Positions 16,654 through 25,932 of a stretch of 55,065 nucleotides of DNA are shown in pieces; position 1 is the first letter of the stretch, and each line of letters opens with the position of its first letter. Below the pieces are notes generated by a model. It saw nothing but the letters and a program-made list of their open reading frames with translations. It made no database searches and was not told where the DNA came from. This DNA comes from an uncultured Bacteroidota bacterium (GTDB lineage: Bacteria > Bacteroidota > Bacteroidia > Chitinophagales > LD1): contig CAIXGR010000087.1 of NCBI GenBank assembly GCA_903919075.1, positions 1-55,065 on the forward strand. The letters are read 5' to 3'. A program made the position numbers and the translations under genes.

Positions 16654-19600
16654 CTATGAACAGCCCATGCTATTACCGCAATTCATACATTTATAGCAAG
16701 TACCGCTACGAAGAGTGATGTTGCCGCACACACTGCAAGGTGGGGCATCGCCCATCATTTCGCCGGCAAGTTTATTGAAGCTTTGCATCGAGCTTTCTGC
16801 CATTGTAATTTTTCTTGCCTCCGGTTTCTTTACCTCGCTTTCAACTTTTATAGTTTTTTGCGCATCTCTCATTTCAGGATGCGGTTGAGGCCTTTTCTCA
16901 ACAAATGGGTCGTCAGCAATATCAGTAGTTAAATCGCTGGTTGGTTGCGAGCGCATAGCAAGTTCAGATGGTGTAACATGCACCAAGTCTGTACGGTTCA
17001 AATATTCTAACGCTACAAGTCTGAAGATATAATCCACCACCGAAGATGCGTTTTTGATATTCGGATGCTCCACCATTCCACTTGGCTCAAAGCGGGTGAA
17101 GGTGAATTTATTTACAAACTCTTCCAACGGCACGCCGTATTGCAGCCCTATAGAAACTGATATGGCAAAACAGTTCATCAACGAACGGAATGATGCACCT
17201 TCTTTGTGCATATCCACAAAAATTTCTCCCAATGTTCCGTCATCATACTCACCGGTGCGCACAAATACTGTTTGCCCACCAATTTTTGCCTTTTGAGTAA
17301 AGCCTCTGCGCTTATTTGGCAATTTCTTACGCTCAACAATTTGCGAAAGCTCGCGCATAAAATGAGTATCAGTTGACTCCTGCATTAAAATGCGGGCAGC
17401 CTCCAAAACTTGTTCTGGAGTAAGCTTGCTGAATACTTCACCGGGTTGTTTTTGTTCGGCTGTGCTTGTTGTTGCAGCTTCTTTTTTCTCTTCTTTCTCT
17501 TCGTCCTTTTTGTTCGAAAGCGGCTGAGAAAGTTTGCATCCATCGCGATAAAGCGCATTCGCTTTTAATCCCAATCTCCATGAAAGGGCATAGCAGCTTT
17601 GAATATCTTCCATAGTTGCCTCGTTAGGCAAATTGATGGTTTTAGAAATTGCTCCGCTAATAAAAGGCTGAACAGCCGCCATCATACGAATGTGTCCGTA
17701 AGGATGAATATAACGCTGGCCTTTAGTGCCACATTTATTCGCGCAATCAAATACCGGTAAATGTTCTTCTTTTAAATAAGGTGCACCTTCAACAGTCATA
17801 GTTCCGCAAACGTATTCGTTAGCGGCATCCATTTCTTCTTTATTAAAGCCTAACTCGCGTAGTAAGTTGAAGTTTGGCGCTTTGTATTGTTCGGCATTAA
17901 AACCAAGCCGCACCAATGTTTCTTCGCCAAGCGTAAATACATTAAACACAAAAGTAATATCAAAAGCCGATGGAAGTTGTGCTTCTATCTTTTCAATATC
18001 ACCAGCAGTGAAACCACGTGCGCGTAATGAATCTGCGTTGATATGCGGACAGCCGTTTAACGAAGCATTTCCCTGTGCATATTTTATAATAGCACTAATT
18101 TGTCCTTTTGTATAGCCCAAAGTTTCAAGCGCCATTGGCACACACTCGTTTACAATTTTAAAGTATCCACCACCCGAAAGTTTTTTGAATTTAACCAAAG
18201 CAAAGTCTGGCTCAACACCGGTAGTGTCGCAATCCATTAACAAGCCGATAGTACCGGTAGGTGCTATAACTGTAGCTTGTGCATTACGGTAGCCGTGTTT
18301 TTCGCCAAGTTGCAAAGCTTCATCCCATGCACCGGTAGCGGCTTTAAGTAAATAATCAGGGCAATATTTAGGATCAATGCCGCAAGGTTTTATTTCGATG
18401 CCTTCATAAGCGGTTTGATCTGCGTTATATGCTGCCAAACGGTGATTACGCATTACACGCAACATGTGTTTTTTGTTTCTTTCATAAGCAGGGAAGGCAC
18501 CAAGCGCCGCGGCCATTTCAGCCGATGCTTTATATGAAGTACCGGTCATGATAGCTGTAATGGCACCGCCAATAGCACGTGCTTTATCGCTGTCATAAGG
18601 TATACCCGATACCATTAATACCGAACCTAAGTTAGCATAACCAAGCCCAAGTGTTCTGAAGTCATACGAAAGCTGCGCTACTTCTTTAGCTGGGAACTGC
18701 GCCATCAATACAGATATTTCAAGCACCACAGTCCAAATGCGGCTCATGTGCTCAAAACCGTTTACATCAAACTCCAGCGTTTTATCATTAAAGAATTTTC
18801 TAAGGTTGAACGAAGCCAAGTTACATGCCGTGTTATCCAAGAACATATACTCGCTACAAGGATTTGAAGCGCGGATAGGCCCATCTTCAGGACAGGTATG
18901 CCATTCGTTAATAGTCGTATCAAACTGAACACCCGGATCGGCACAACGCCATGCGGCCTCAGCAATTTTATCCCACAACTCGCGCGATGGAATAGTTTTC
19001 ATTACACGTTTATCCAATCTTGCTAAAAGGTTCCAGCCATCACCTTTTTCCAAAGCATGGAAAAATGTGTTAGGAACACGAACTGAGTTATTAGAATTTT
19101 GCCCTGCAATAGTTCTATACGCTTCACCTTCATAGTGAGAATCGTAACCGGCATTAATCAACGCTGCGGCTTTATTCTCCTCCTTCATCTTCCACTCAAT
19201 AAAATCAACTATCTCAGGATGGTCAAGATCCAAACAAACCATCTTAGCTGCTCTTCTTGTAGTTCCGCCAGATTTAATGGCACCTGCTGCTGCATCGCCA
19301 ATTTTCAAAAAGCTCATTAAGCCTGATGAAGTTCCTCCGCCCGAAAGTCTTTCACTTTCACCACGTATGTTTGAGAAGTTAGTTCCTACACCTGAACCAT
19401 ATTTAAAAATTCTTGCTTCGCGCACCCACAAATCCATAATACCACCACCGTTTACTAAATCATCATCTACTGATAGAATGAAACAAGCGTGTGGCTGTGG
19501 CCTTTCGTAAGCAGAAGTTGATTTTTCTAATTGATTGGTTGAAGGATTTACGAAATAATGGCCCTGCGGCTTGCCTTTAATACCATAAGATGAATAAAGG

Positions 19601-20022
19601 CCGGTATTAAACCACTGCGGCGAATTAGGCGCAGCCATTTGTGCTACCAAAGAGTATACTAACTCCTCGTAAAATATGGCTGCATCTTTTTTAGTTGCAA
19701 AGTAACCGTAACGTTCGCCCCAGCTTTTCCAGCAATCCGCCATGCGGTGTGCTACCTGTTTAATAGAGCGTTCGCCGCCCAAGCTGCCATCGGGCTGTGG
19801 CACTCCGGCTTTGCGGAAATATTTTTGCGCAAGAATATCAGTTGCTACTTGGCTCCAACCTTTCGGCACTTCAACATTATGCATTTCGAACACGGCATCA
19901 CCGGTAGGATTGCGAATAATGGATGAGCGCAATTCATACTCGAACATGTCGAATACGGGCGTTTCCTCATGGGTGTAGAGGCGGTTTATCTTTAACCCTT
20001 TTTTGTCAGTCTTTCTTGCCAT
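16654..20022 (-). CDS. nrdJ: Adenosylcobalamin-dependent (class II) ribonucleotide reductase
   Basis: This 1122-residue enzyme reduces ribonucleotides to deoxyribonucleotides using adenosylcobalamin to make the thiyl radical, so it works with or without oxygen. Landmarks include [20 protein letters not shown] with the active-site Cys and Glu, [19 protein letters not shown] in the barrel, and a charged Lys/Glu linker (about residues 850-880). A TSCPD-type domain (about 905-1010) and a C-terminal Cys4 zinc ribbon (CSVCGN...CYKCMNCG, ending MGCS) that supplies redox cysteines complete the chain. Length and order match the long NrdJ type. No B12 riboswitch is recognisable upstream. It starts at ATG 20022 and diverges from the GGGP synthase gene. 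Confidence 0.96.
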   Translation of the reverse strand: MARKTDKKGLKINRLYTHEETPVFDMFEYELRSSIIRNPTGDAVFEMHNVEVPKGWSQVATDILAQKYFRKAGVPQPDGSLGGERSIKQVAHRMADCWKSWGERYGYFATKKDAAIFYEELVYSLVAQMAAPNSPQWFNTGLYSSYGIKGKPQGHYFVNPSTNQLEKSTSAYERPQPHACFILSVDDDLVNGGGIMDLWVREARIFKYGSGVGTNFSNIRGESERLSGGGTSSGLMSFLKIGDAAAGAIKSGGTTRRAAKMVCLDLDHPEIVDFIEWKMKEENKAAALINAGYDSHYEGEAYRTIAGQNSNNSVRVPNTFFHALEKGDGWNLLARLDKRVMKTIPSRELWDKIAEAAWRCADPGVQFDTTINEWHTCPEDGPIRASNPCSEYMFLDNTACNLASFNLRKFFNDKTLEFDVNGFEHMSRIWTVVLEISVLMAQFPAKEVAQLSYDFRTLGLGYANLGSVLMVSGIPYDSDKARAIGGAITAIMTGTSYKASAEMAAALGAFPAYERNKKHMLRVMRNHRLAAYNADQTAYEGIEIKPCGIDPKYCPDYLLKAATGAWDEALQLGEKHGYRNAQATVIAPTGTIGLLMDCDTTGVEPDFALVKFKKLSGGGYFKIVNECVPMALETLGYTKGQISAIIKYAQGNASLNGCPHINADSLRARGFTAGDIEKIEAQLPSAFDITFVFNVFTLGEETLVRLGFNAEQYKAPNFNLLRELGFNKEEMDAANEYVCGTMTVEGAPYLKEEHLPVFDCANKCGTKGQRYIHPYGHIRMMAAVQPFISGAISKTINLPNEATMEDIQSCYALSWRLGLKANALYRDGCKLSQPLSNKKDEEKEEKKEAATTSTAEQKQPGEVFSKLTPEQVLEAARILMQESTDTHFMRELSQIVERKKLPNKRRGFTQKAKIGGQTVFVRTGEYDDGTLGEIFVDMHKEGASFRSLMNCFAISVSIGLQYGVPLEEFVNKFTFTRFEPSGMVEHPNIKNASSVVDYIFRLVALEYLNRTDLVHVTPSELAMRSQPTSDLTTDIADDPFVEKRPQPHPEMRDAQKTIKVESEVKKPEARKITMAESSMQSFNKLAGEMMGDAPPCSVCGNITLRSGTCYKCMNCGNSMGCS

Positions 20023-20105
20023 AAACTATATTTGTAAAAATTTTAACTCGTGTCGAAGTGATTGTGAAACCTTCAACGAATTTATTTTTCGTTTGCTGAA
20101 AAACC

Positions 20106-20189
20106 TTGCACATTTTTCCACACCGATTGTGCAAACGCCCAGCTACCTTTTTTAAACGCTGTGTGGGGGCTAATCCATTGTGTGGAAAA
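20106..20189. promoter_or_regulatory. Nested inverted repeats in the nrdJ upstream region
   Basis: Between nrdJ and the divergent gene lie TTGCACA (20106-20112) and TGTGCAA (20128-20134), an exact inverted repeat with 15 bases between. TTTTCCACA (20114-20122) and its exact reverse complement TGTGGAAAA (20181-20189) form a second, overlapping inverted pair. TTTTCCACA also fits the loose DnaA-box pattern TTWTNCACA. Reductase genes in other bacteria are controlled by NrdR or DnaA, but the spacing is not that of a standard pair of NrdR boxes, so the factor is not named. The 290-bp spacer holds no gene; a plus-strand TATATTTG at 20027-20034 is too far from a gene to interpret. Confidence 0.45.
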
Positions 20190-20313
20190 CTGTTTTTTGA
20201 AATTTTTAATTCAAAAATTAGGAAAATTGGATATGAAATTCTGTATGTTTTTTTAGCCGCCTTTAAAGAATTGGATATTTAATGATACTTTTCCGTTAAA
20301 TTTTTAAAGACCA

Positions 20314-21057
20314 ATGGTTTACAAAATCTTTTCACAAAAAGGCACTCCAAAACTGGCAGTTTTGGTAGATCCAGATAAACAATCGGCAGAGAGCTTGGTT
20401 CGTTTGGCGAAGCTTGCTGTAAACTGTAAAGCAGATTTTTTTTTCGTAGGCGGAAGTTTACTTACTGAAAACTCTTTCGAGCAGGCCATTATTACTCTCA
20501 AAACACACTCAAACATACCGGTGGTTATTTTTCCTGGCAACAACTATCAGCTAAGCAAACATGCTGATGCTATTTTGTTTTTAAGTTTAATATCGGGCAG
20601 AAATCCGGAGTATTTAATTGGGCAACACGTAATAGCAGCACCCTTTGTAAAAGGCACGGGCATTGAAGTAATACCCACAGGATACATACTGATTGATGGC
20701 GGTAAAATTTCTACCACATCATACATTACTCAAACAGTACCCATACCTGCAGACAAACCCGAGGTAGCAATAAGCACAGCCATCGCCGGCGAAATGCTGG
20801 GTATGAAAATGATTTACCTTGAAGCGGGCAGTGGCGCTAAATATCCTGTAAGTGCTAACATGATAAAAGAAGTGAAGAAAAATATTGGCGTACCTTTAAT
20901 AGTAGGTGGTGGCATCCGTACTGCAGAGCAGGCAGAAGAAGTTTGTGCTGCAGGTGCCGATGTATTAGTAATAGGTAATGCGTTAGAAAAAAATCCTGAA
21001 CTGTTAATGGAAATTTCGCTGGCAGTGCATGGAACAAAAAAAACTCCTCTTAGATAA
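20314..21057 (+). CDS. Geranylgeranylglyceryl/heptaprenylglyceryl phosphate synthase family
   Basis: This 247-residue TIM-barrel protein belongs to the GGGPS/PcrB family, which joins glycerol 1-phosphate to a polyprenyl diphosphate to make an ether lipid precursor. Matching features are LVDPDKQ near the N-terminus, FFVGGSLLTE, VVIFPGNNYQLS, the conserved MIYLEAGSGA and the phosphate-binding VGGGIRTAEQAEE and VIGNALEKNPELL near the C-terminus. Homologues are known in Bacteroidota, but the product's role in these ester-lipid bacteria is poorly understood. It starts at ATG 20314 and is followed 23 bases later by a small secreted protein gene. Confidence 0.92.
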   Translation: MVYKIFSQKGTPKLAVLVDPDKQSAESLVRLAKLAVNCKADFFFVGGSLLTENSFEQAIITLKTHSNIPVVIFPGNNYQLSKHADAILFLSLISGRNPEYLIGQHVIAAPFVKGTGIEVIPTGYILIDGGKISTTSYITQTVPIPADKPEVAISTAIAGEMLGMKMIYLEAGSGAKYPVSANMIKEVKKNIGVPLIVGGGIRTAEQAEEVCAAGADVLVIGNALEKNPELLMEISLAVHGTKKTPLR

Positions 21058-21080
21058 AAAAACTTTCAGATTTTAAATAA

Positions 21081-21623
21081 ATGAAGTTTAGCATATCGTT
21101 ACTGTTTTTATTTTTTAATCTTTTATTGTTTGGCCAATTCAAAAATCCAACTAAAGTTCAGGTATTAGCTTTAATTGATCAAACTAATGCAGAAAAAGCT
21201 AATGGTTTAGATGGTAAATGGTGGACGGCTAACAATGATAGTAGCTTTTACAAGAGCGATACGATACAGTTCTTTAATAATGAAAACGTTTCCGACACAA
21301 AACAAATTTGTCATTTTCAAAGTTGGGAATTTCGGGGTAGTGGAAAACTATTACAATTGGGCGGCAATAATTGCCAGGAGCCGCCAACAATCGAATGTGA
21401 GGTAAAGCAGTCCACCCGAAAAGGAAAGAGCGTTTTCATTACACCATATCCTGATTCATTTTCTATAACCGAAATAAATAACAAGGCATTTCTGCAAACA
21501 TTTAAAAATGGAAAACCATTTGATAAATACCTAGTATTGGGGTTACAGAAAATCACTTTTGACAACAACAGACAAACCAGTGATATTATCACATTAGTTA
21601 GACAAAAAATAGTCGTAAGATAA
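21081..21623 (+). CDS. Hypothetical secreted protein
   Basis: This 180-residue protein has a strongly hydrophobic signal sequence (residues 1-18, FSISLLFLFFNLLLF). The rest is a beta-rich, polar domain without a recognised motif; a WW pair (GKWWTA) and two cysteines (about 75 and 98) stand out. It sits between GGGP synthase and rsgA on the same strand with short gaps (23 and 52 bases). A lipocalin-like fold is possible but not supported by any motif. Function unknown. Confidence 0.75.
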   Translation: MKFSISLLFLFFNLLLFGQFKNPTKVQVLALIDQTNAEKANGLDGKWWTANNDSSFYKSDTIQFFNNENVSDTKQICHFQSWEFRGSGKLLQLGGNNCQEPPTIECEVKQSTRKGKSVFITPYPDSFSITEINNKAFLQTFKNGKPFDKYLVLGLQKITFDNNRQTSDIITLVRQKIVVR

Positions 21624-21675
21624 CTGAAACCAATATGATGAATACTTGTAATCATAAATATATGCTTAACCTATA

Positions 21676-22620
21676 ATGAAAGGCATCGTTACAAAATCGA
21701 CAGGCAGTTGGTACGAAGTAAAAGTTGAAGGCGGCGACATTATTAAATGCCGCCTAAAGGGCATTTTCAGGTTGGATGAAACAAAAGAAAAAGATTCGAA
21801 CCCGGTTGCAGTAGGCGATAAAGTGGAGATTGAAAAAGGCGAAGGCGAAGATTGGATGATTGCCGTTATTGAACCCCGCGAAAACTATATCGTGCGTTCA
21901 TCGCCCAAACATAAGGGCGCGCGGCAAATAATAGCCGCCAATATGGATCAGGCTTTGCTGATAGTTACCATGGCTAACCCGCGCACCTCAACCGGTTTTA
22001 TTGACCGTTTTCTGCTTACTGCAGAAGCCTATCACATACCCACAGTTATAGTTTTTAATAAGCAAGATTTGCTGGAAGGAAAAGCCAGCAAAGCAAAAAA
22101 CAAACAAGATTTTGTTGCTGAGATTTATCAAAACATTGGATACAAAACGGTTTTTATTTCGGCATTAAAGAACGAGCATATTGAAGAATTAAAGGATGTG
22201 ATGAAAAATAAAACTTCGCTTTTGGCAGGGCACTCCGGCGTTGGCAAAACAACTTTGTTAAATACTATTGAACCTGGACTGGGCCTGAAAACTTTAGCCA
22301 TTTCAAAAAACACCGGCAAAGGAATGCATACCACTACTTTTGTTGAAATGCATCCGCTTAATTTTGGCGGGTCTATTATTGACACACCCGGCATTCGAGA
22401 ATTTGGAATACTTGATTTTAAGCCTGAAGAAATTTCGCATTACTTTATTGAAATGCGCGAGGTGTTGAATAAATGTAAATTCAATAATTGCACACATGAA
22501 AACGAACCGGGCTGTGCAGTAAGGCGTGCTTTTGAGGATGGGGAAATTTCGGAAGAGCGCTATATAAATTACTTAACGATACTTGCTGATTATAAAGCTA
22601 ATTATAAGCATTGGGAATAG
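21676..22620 (+). CDS. rsgA: Ribosome small subunit-dependent GTPase RsgA
   Basis: RsgA helps the late maturation of the 30S ribosomal subunit. The 314-residue protein has an N-terminal OB-fold (residues 1-75) and then a circularly permuted GTPase domain. G4 (NKQD, about residue 133) comes before the P-loop GHSGVGKTTLLN (about 185) and DTPGIREFG (about 236). A C-terminal zinc site follows (CKFNNCTHENEPGC, about 270-285), with the His and three Cys expected. The length is typical. It starts at ATG 21676 and precedes a small unknown gene by 16 bases. Confidence 0.97.
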   Translation: MKGIVTKSTGSWYEVKVEGGDIIKCRLKGIFRLDETKEKDSNPVAVGDKVEIEKGEGEDWMIAVIEPRENYIVRSSPKHKGARQIIAANMDQALLIVTMANPRTSTGFIDRFLLTAEAYHIPTVIVFNKQDLLEGKASKAKNKQDFVAEIYQNIGYKTVFISALKNEHIEELKDVMKNKTSLLAGHSGVGKTTLLNTIEPGLGLKTLAISKNTGKGMHTTTFVEMHPLNFGGSIIDTPGIREFGILDFKPEEISHYFIEMREVLNKCKFNNCTHENEPGCAVRRAFEDGEISEERYINYLTILADYKANYKHWE

Positions 22621-22636
22621 AATATAATTGCTATGT

Positions 22637-22981
22637 ATGGAACAACAATCTAAACTAACCAACTTAATTGAAATAGTACGGCAAATCAGATTTCGACCTG
22701 TCATGTATATAGGTGATAAGAAGATTTCGAGTATGTATATGTTTTTGAACGGCTACAGATTTGCTATCATGATTCATAAACTTGAAGCTGACCAGCCAGT
22801 TACTATGGCGTTTCAGGATTTCAATGACTTCATCGCTTTAAAACTTGGAAAAAATAGCATTACACATGGATGGCGTGCAATGATGATTGAGCATTGTGAT
22901 GGCAATGAGGAAAAGGCGCTAGAATTTTTCTTTGAAACTTTTGAAGAGTTTATAGAACATATACATAAAAAATTTAAATGA
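22637..22981 (+). CDS. Small conserved-looking protein with a GyrB-like RPVMYIG motif
   Basis: This 114-residue protein starts at ATG 22637; a TTG nine bases upstream in frame is less likely. Residues 13-24 (IRFRPVMYIGDK) closely resemble the RPGMYIG motif at the N-terminus of GyrB/ParE, but the ATP-binding motifs of a GHKL fold are absent. The remainder is helical and rich in aromatic residues, ending in Glu-rich FETFEEFIEHIHKKFK. Its stop overlaps the dtd start as ATGA, so it is translationally coupled to dtd, and rsgA ends 16 bases upstream. The family is not recognised by name and the resemblance to GyrB may be only local. Confidence 0.7.
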   Translation: MEQQSKLTNLIEIVRQIRFRPVMYIGDKKISSMYMFLNGYRFAIMIHKLEADQPVTMAFQDFNDFIALKLGKNSITHGWRAMMIEHCDGNEEKALEFFFETFEEFIEHIHKKFK

Positions 22982-23430
22982 AAGTTGTTGTACAAAGAGT
23001 TTCAGAGGCTTCGGTTACTATTGAGGGTAATGTGAAATCGAAAATTAGTTTGGGCTTGCTGGTGCTTGTTGGTTTTGAAGAGTCAGATACCGATGAAGAT
23101 ATTGAATGGATGAGTAACAAATTAGTGAGCCTTCGAATATTTAGCGATGAGAACGGACAAATGAATTTATCGGTTAAAGATGTAAGCGGCGATATAATTA
23201 TTGTTTCGCAATTTACACTTTATGCTCTGACAAAAAAAGGTAACCGCCCCTCCTTTATAAAAGCTGCAAAACCTGAAATTGCAATTCCTTTGTACGAAAA
23301 ATTCGTAGCGCGAGTGTCAAACGATTTAGGAAAACCAGTAGGAACAGGTGCGTTTGGTGCTGATATGAAAGTGGCATTGATTAATGATGGACCGGTAACA
23401 ATTGTAATAGATTCAAAGAGCAAAGAGTAA
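22978..23430 (+). CDS. dtd: D-aminoacyl-tRNA deacylase
   Basis: Dtd removes D-amino acids (and mis-charged glycine) from tRNA. The 150-residue protein has the family N-terminus MKVVVQRVSEASVTIEG, the SQFTLYA motif (about residue 79) and NDGPVTIVID near the C-terminus, in place of the common NxGPVT; both motifs line the active site of the dimer. The ATG overlaps the stop of the preceding gene by four bases and the next gene follows after 11 bases, so 21676-24062 is probably one operon. Confidence 0.96.
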   Translation: MKVVVQRVSEASVTIEGNVKSKISLGLLVLVGFEESDTDEDIEWMSNKLVSLRIFSDENGQMNLSVKDVSGDIIIVSQFTLYALTKKGNRPSFIKAAKPEIAIPLYEKFVARVSNDLGKPVGTGAFGADMKVALINDGPVTIVIDSKSKE

Positions 23431-23441
23431 AAAATACTGCA

Positions 23442-24062
23442 ATGTATATTCCCAAACATTTTGAAGAAAAAGATTTGAACGAGATTGAAGCACTTATCCG
23501 TGAGTTTGGATTTGCTACGCTTGTTTCGATTGAAGATGGCTTACCTTGGGCCACACATTTACCTTTGGAATTAGAAAAAACTGCCACCGGTGAGTGGTTA
23601 TTACATGGGCATATTTCAAAAGCAAACCCTCAATGGAAAGATTTTGCAACCATGAGCGATGTGCTTGCCATATTTATGGGACCACATAGTTATGTATCGC
23701 CATCGTGGTATAATCATAAAAATGTGCCTACCTGGAATTACAAAGCCGTCCATCTGTATGGCAAAGCACGAATTATTGAAGGCGATGAATTAAAAAACAT
23801 GCTGCACAAAATAATGGCGCGTTATGAAAATGCCCATGCAGAAAAGCCTTTAAAGTTTGATGACCTACCTACGGACATGTTGCAAAAAGATTTAAACGGA
23901 TTGGTTGGTTTTGAAATAAAAGTAGAACGTATGGAAGCCGCCAGTAAGTTAAGTCAAAACCGCGATGCTGAAAGTTATACCAATGTTATGGAGCATCTTA
24001 AAAAGATGGGGGCTTATGATGCGGATAAAGTTGCAGAGGAGATGGAGAAAAGAAAAAAGTAA
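23442..24062 (+). CDS. PaiB-like FMN-binding protein
   Basis: This 206-residue protein belongs to the FMN-binding negative transcriptional regulator family named after Bacillus PaiB, a flavin split-barrel fold. The start MYIPKHFEEKDLNEIEALI, THLPLELE, HISKANPQWKDF and the signature HSYVSPSWYNHKNVPTWNY are all characteristic. In Bacillus PaiB affects sporulation and protease genes; here there is no clear target, and it may be a flavin enzyme. It is the last gene of the rightward cluster and meets panC tail to tail with three bases between stops. Confidence 0.92.
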   Translation: MYIPKHFEEKDLNEIEALIREFGFATLVSIEDGLPWATHLPLELEKTATGEWLLHGHISKANPQWKDFATMSDVLAIFMGPHSYVSPSWYNHKNVPTWNYKAVHLYGKARIIEGDELKNMLHKIMARYENAHAEKPLKFDDLPTDMLQKDLNGLVGFEIKVERMEAASKLSQNRDAESYTNVMEHLKKMGAYDADKVAEEMEKRKK

Positions 24063-24065
24063 AAC

Positions 24066-24914
24066 CTAATTCAACAACATATTATCAATTAACCTTACCC
24101 CACCTATTTTAACCGCTGTAAGGGCTACAAGTTTTTCCAATTTATCTTTCACAGGTTTTAGTGTTTCCGCATTTCTTATTTCAAAATATTCCGTTTCTAT
24201 TCCTTTAAATTTAGCAAGGCGAATCATTCCCCCTTCTTGTATTTGGGCTATTGATAATTTGGGTTGGCGAATAGCTGCTTTAGTTTCTTTGAGTGTTTTC
24301 GAAATTTCAACAGCAAGTTTTCTTGACGCTGCATCCAATCTTACATTTCTTGAACTCATGGCTAAGCCATCTTTTTCGCGAACGGTAGCACCAACTACTA
24401 ATTCTGTTTTAAGCTTTCGCTTCTTTATTAATTGGGCTACTATTAATTGTTGCTGGTAATCTTTCTGGCCCATAAAAAGTTTGTCTGGCTGTACTATTCG
24501 CAATAGCACTTCAACTACCTGTGCCATGCCATTGAAATGGCCGGGGCGTTTTTCGCCTTCAAGTATTTTTGCCAGGTACCCAAAATCTATTTTCGATTTA
24601 TTTTCAAAGCCTTCCGGATACATTTCATTTACTGCGGGCAAAAACAGCACATCGCACTTAGCATCGTTTAACATTTCCATATCGCGCTCAATAGTTGAGG
24701 GGTATTTGTCGTAATCGCTCTTATCATTAAATTGGGTGGGGTTTACAAAAATGCTGCAAACGGTTATGTCGCACTGTTTTTTGCAGGTTTTAATAAGTGA
24801 GATGTGCCCGGCGTGAAGTGCGCCCATAGTGGGCACAAAACCTATTTTAAGCCCTTGTTTTCTGAATTGTTGTATTTTACCGGTTGTGTCTTTTATCTTC
24901 TTGAAAATGAGCAT
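24066..24914 (-). CDS. panC: Pantoate--beta-alanine ligase (pantothenate synthetase)
   Basis: PanC condenses pantoate with beta-alanine using ATP in the last step of pantothenate (coenzyme A precursor) synthesis. The 282-residue length is normal. The nucleotide motifs PTMGALHAGHISLI (HIGH-like) and AMSSRN (KMSKS-like) are present, as are SIFVNPTQF and MGQKDYQQ. It starts at ATG 24914 and diverges from the glycogen-synthase-like gene across 121 bases. panD, often near panC in Bacteroidota, is not in the window. Confidence 0.97.
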   Translation of the reverse strand: MLIFKKIKDTTGKIQQFRKQGLKIGFVPTMGALHAGHISLIKTCKKQCDITVCSIFVNPTQFNDKSDYDKYPSTIERDMEMLNDAKCDVLFLPAVNEMYPEGFENKSKIDFGYLAKILEGEKRPGHFNGMAQVVEVLLRIVQPDKLFMGQKDYQQQLIVAQLIKKRKLKTELVVGATVREKDGLAMSSRNVRLDAASRKLAVEISKTLKETKAAIRQPKLSIAQIQEGGMIRLAKFKGIETEYFEIRNAETLKPVKDKLEKLVALTAVKIGGVRLIDNMLLN

Positions 24915-24975
24915 ATTGGACTTAGGTTAACAGTTTAGTGCGGAACAATTTCGTTTATTTTCGATTTTTTATTAT

Positions 24976-24983
24976 TATCTTTG
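24976..24983 (+). promoter_or_regulatory. Bacteroidota -7 box TATCTTTG before the glycogen-synthase-like gene
   Basis: TATCTTTG followed by CAC is a near-ideal TAnnTTTG-type box of the phylum. It is 52 bases before ATG 25036, leaving a leader of about 45 bases. It lies in the 121-bp spacer shared with divergent panC. Confidence 0.6.
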
Positions 24984-25035
24984 CACTCCGGTTCTAATAA
25001 TTCCTTTCTATTAACTCACTAACAGAAACAATAAT

Positions 25036-25851
25036 ATGGAAAAAAAGAGAATTCTTATCGTCACTCAGGAGATGGACCCATATCTCGCACTTACAGAAGC
25101 CTCGAAAATTGCCAACGAACTACCCAAGTACATGCAGGATAACGGCATGGAAATAAGAGTATTAATGCCAAAATTTGGAACGATTAACGAAAGACGCCAC
25201 AGATTACATGAAGTGGTTCGCCTTTCAGGTATTAACGTAATAATAAACGACGAAGACTACCCTTTAGTAATAAAGGTAGCCTCTTTGCCAGGTGCGCGTT
25301 TACAGGTTTACTTCTTGGATAACGAAGATTTCTTTAAGCGTAAGCTGGTTTTCCATGATGAAAACAATAAGTTCTTCGAAGATAATTCTGACCGGATGAT
25401 TTTCTTCTGCAAAGGAGCGCTTGAAACCGTAAGAAAGTTTGGATGGGCACCGGATATTATCCATTGCTTTGGTTGGATGACTAGTCTTATACCAATGTAT
25501 TTGAAAACTACTTATAAAGACGATCCTATTTTCACAAATACCAAGGTTGTTTATTCGGTTTTCAAAAATGAATTTAAAGACAAACTGAAAAACGATTTTA
25601 CTACCAAATTAGCTATTAGCGAAGATATTTCGAAAAAGCACTTAGATTACTTTAAAGCCGGTGACAACACCAGCCTGCTTATTGGCGGCTCGGAGTTTGC
25701 CGATGGTTTAGTAGTAGGCGAGGCTTTGGATGAAAAAGTATCTAGCTTCGTTAAAAAAGCTAAAGGAAAGCAGGTATTGAAAATGAGTGACAAGGACCTG
25801 ACCCCTCTTGTTTCCCTCAACACCTTCTATCAAAATATTCTTGCCAACTAA
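25036..25851 (+). CDS. Glycogen/starch synthase N-terminal domain protein
   Basis: This 271-residue protein resembles the N-terminal (GT5-type) half of glycogen synthase: RILIVTQEMDPYLALTEASK, RVLMPKFGTINERRH, and DIIHCFGWMTSLIPMYLK. A full glycogen synthase has a second Rossmann domain of about 200 residues with the ADP-glucose site, which is missing here. Also the usual KVGGLxDV is replaced by LALTEASKIANELPKY. Short versions like this, next to panC, DUF4270 and glmS, recur in Bacteroidota. Enzyme activity alone is doubtful; a partner or a regulatory role is possible. It begins at ATG 25036 behind a good promoter box. Confidence 0.85.
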   Translation: MEKKRILIVTQEMDPYLALTEASKIANELPKYMQDNGMEIRVLMPKFGTINERRHRLHEVVRLSGINVIINDEDYPLVIKVASLPGARLQVYFLDNEDFFKRKLVFHDENNKFFEDNSDRMIFFCKGALETVRKFGWAPDIIHCFGWMTSLIPMYLKTTYKDDPIFTNTKVVYSVFKNEFKDKLKNDFTTKLAISEDISKKHLDYFKAGDNTSLLIGGSEFADGLVVGEALDEKVSSFVKKAKGKQVLKMSDKDLTPLVSLNTFYQNILAN

Positions 25852-25903
25852 GCGTTTGTTTGCTTTGCAACCAAGTAATATTAGAAAACCTGAGTTGCAT
25901 TGG

Positions 25904-25911
25904 TATATTTG
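25904..25911 (+). promoter_or_regulatory. Bacteroidota -7 box TATATTTG before the DUF4270 gene
   Basis: TATATTTG matches TAnnTTTG exactly. It lies inside the upstream extension of the DUF4270 open frame, showing that the gene probably starts further down, at TTG 25933 or TTG 25939. Confidence 0.5.
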
Positions 25912-25932
25912 CGAAGCATTTTAACGCTAAGA

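Noticed and set aside
20027-20034. Plus-strand TATATTTG promoter box next to the nrdJ start
   Set aside because: It is about 280 bases from the plus-strand gene with no frame between, and on the strand opposite to nrdJ, so it is probably chance.
20023-20313. Cobalamin riboswitch before the B12-dependent reductase
   Set aside because: The conserved B12-box and core motifs are not recognisable on the minus strand; only inverted repeats are seen.
25036-25851. Naming the gene glgA
   Set aside because: The protein lacks the second catalytic domain and the KVGGL-type substrate motif, so the full enzyme name is not justified.
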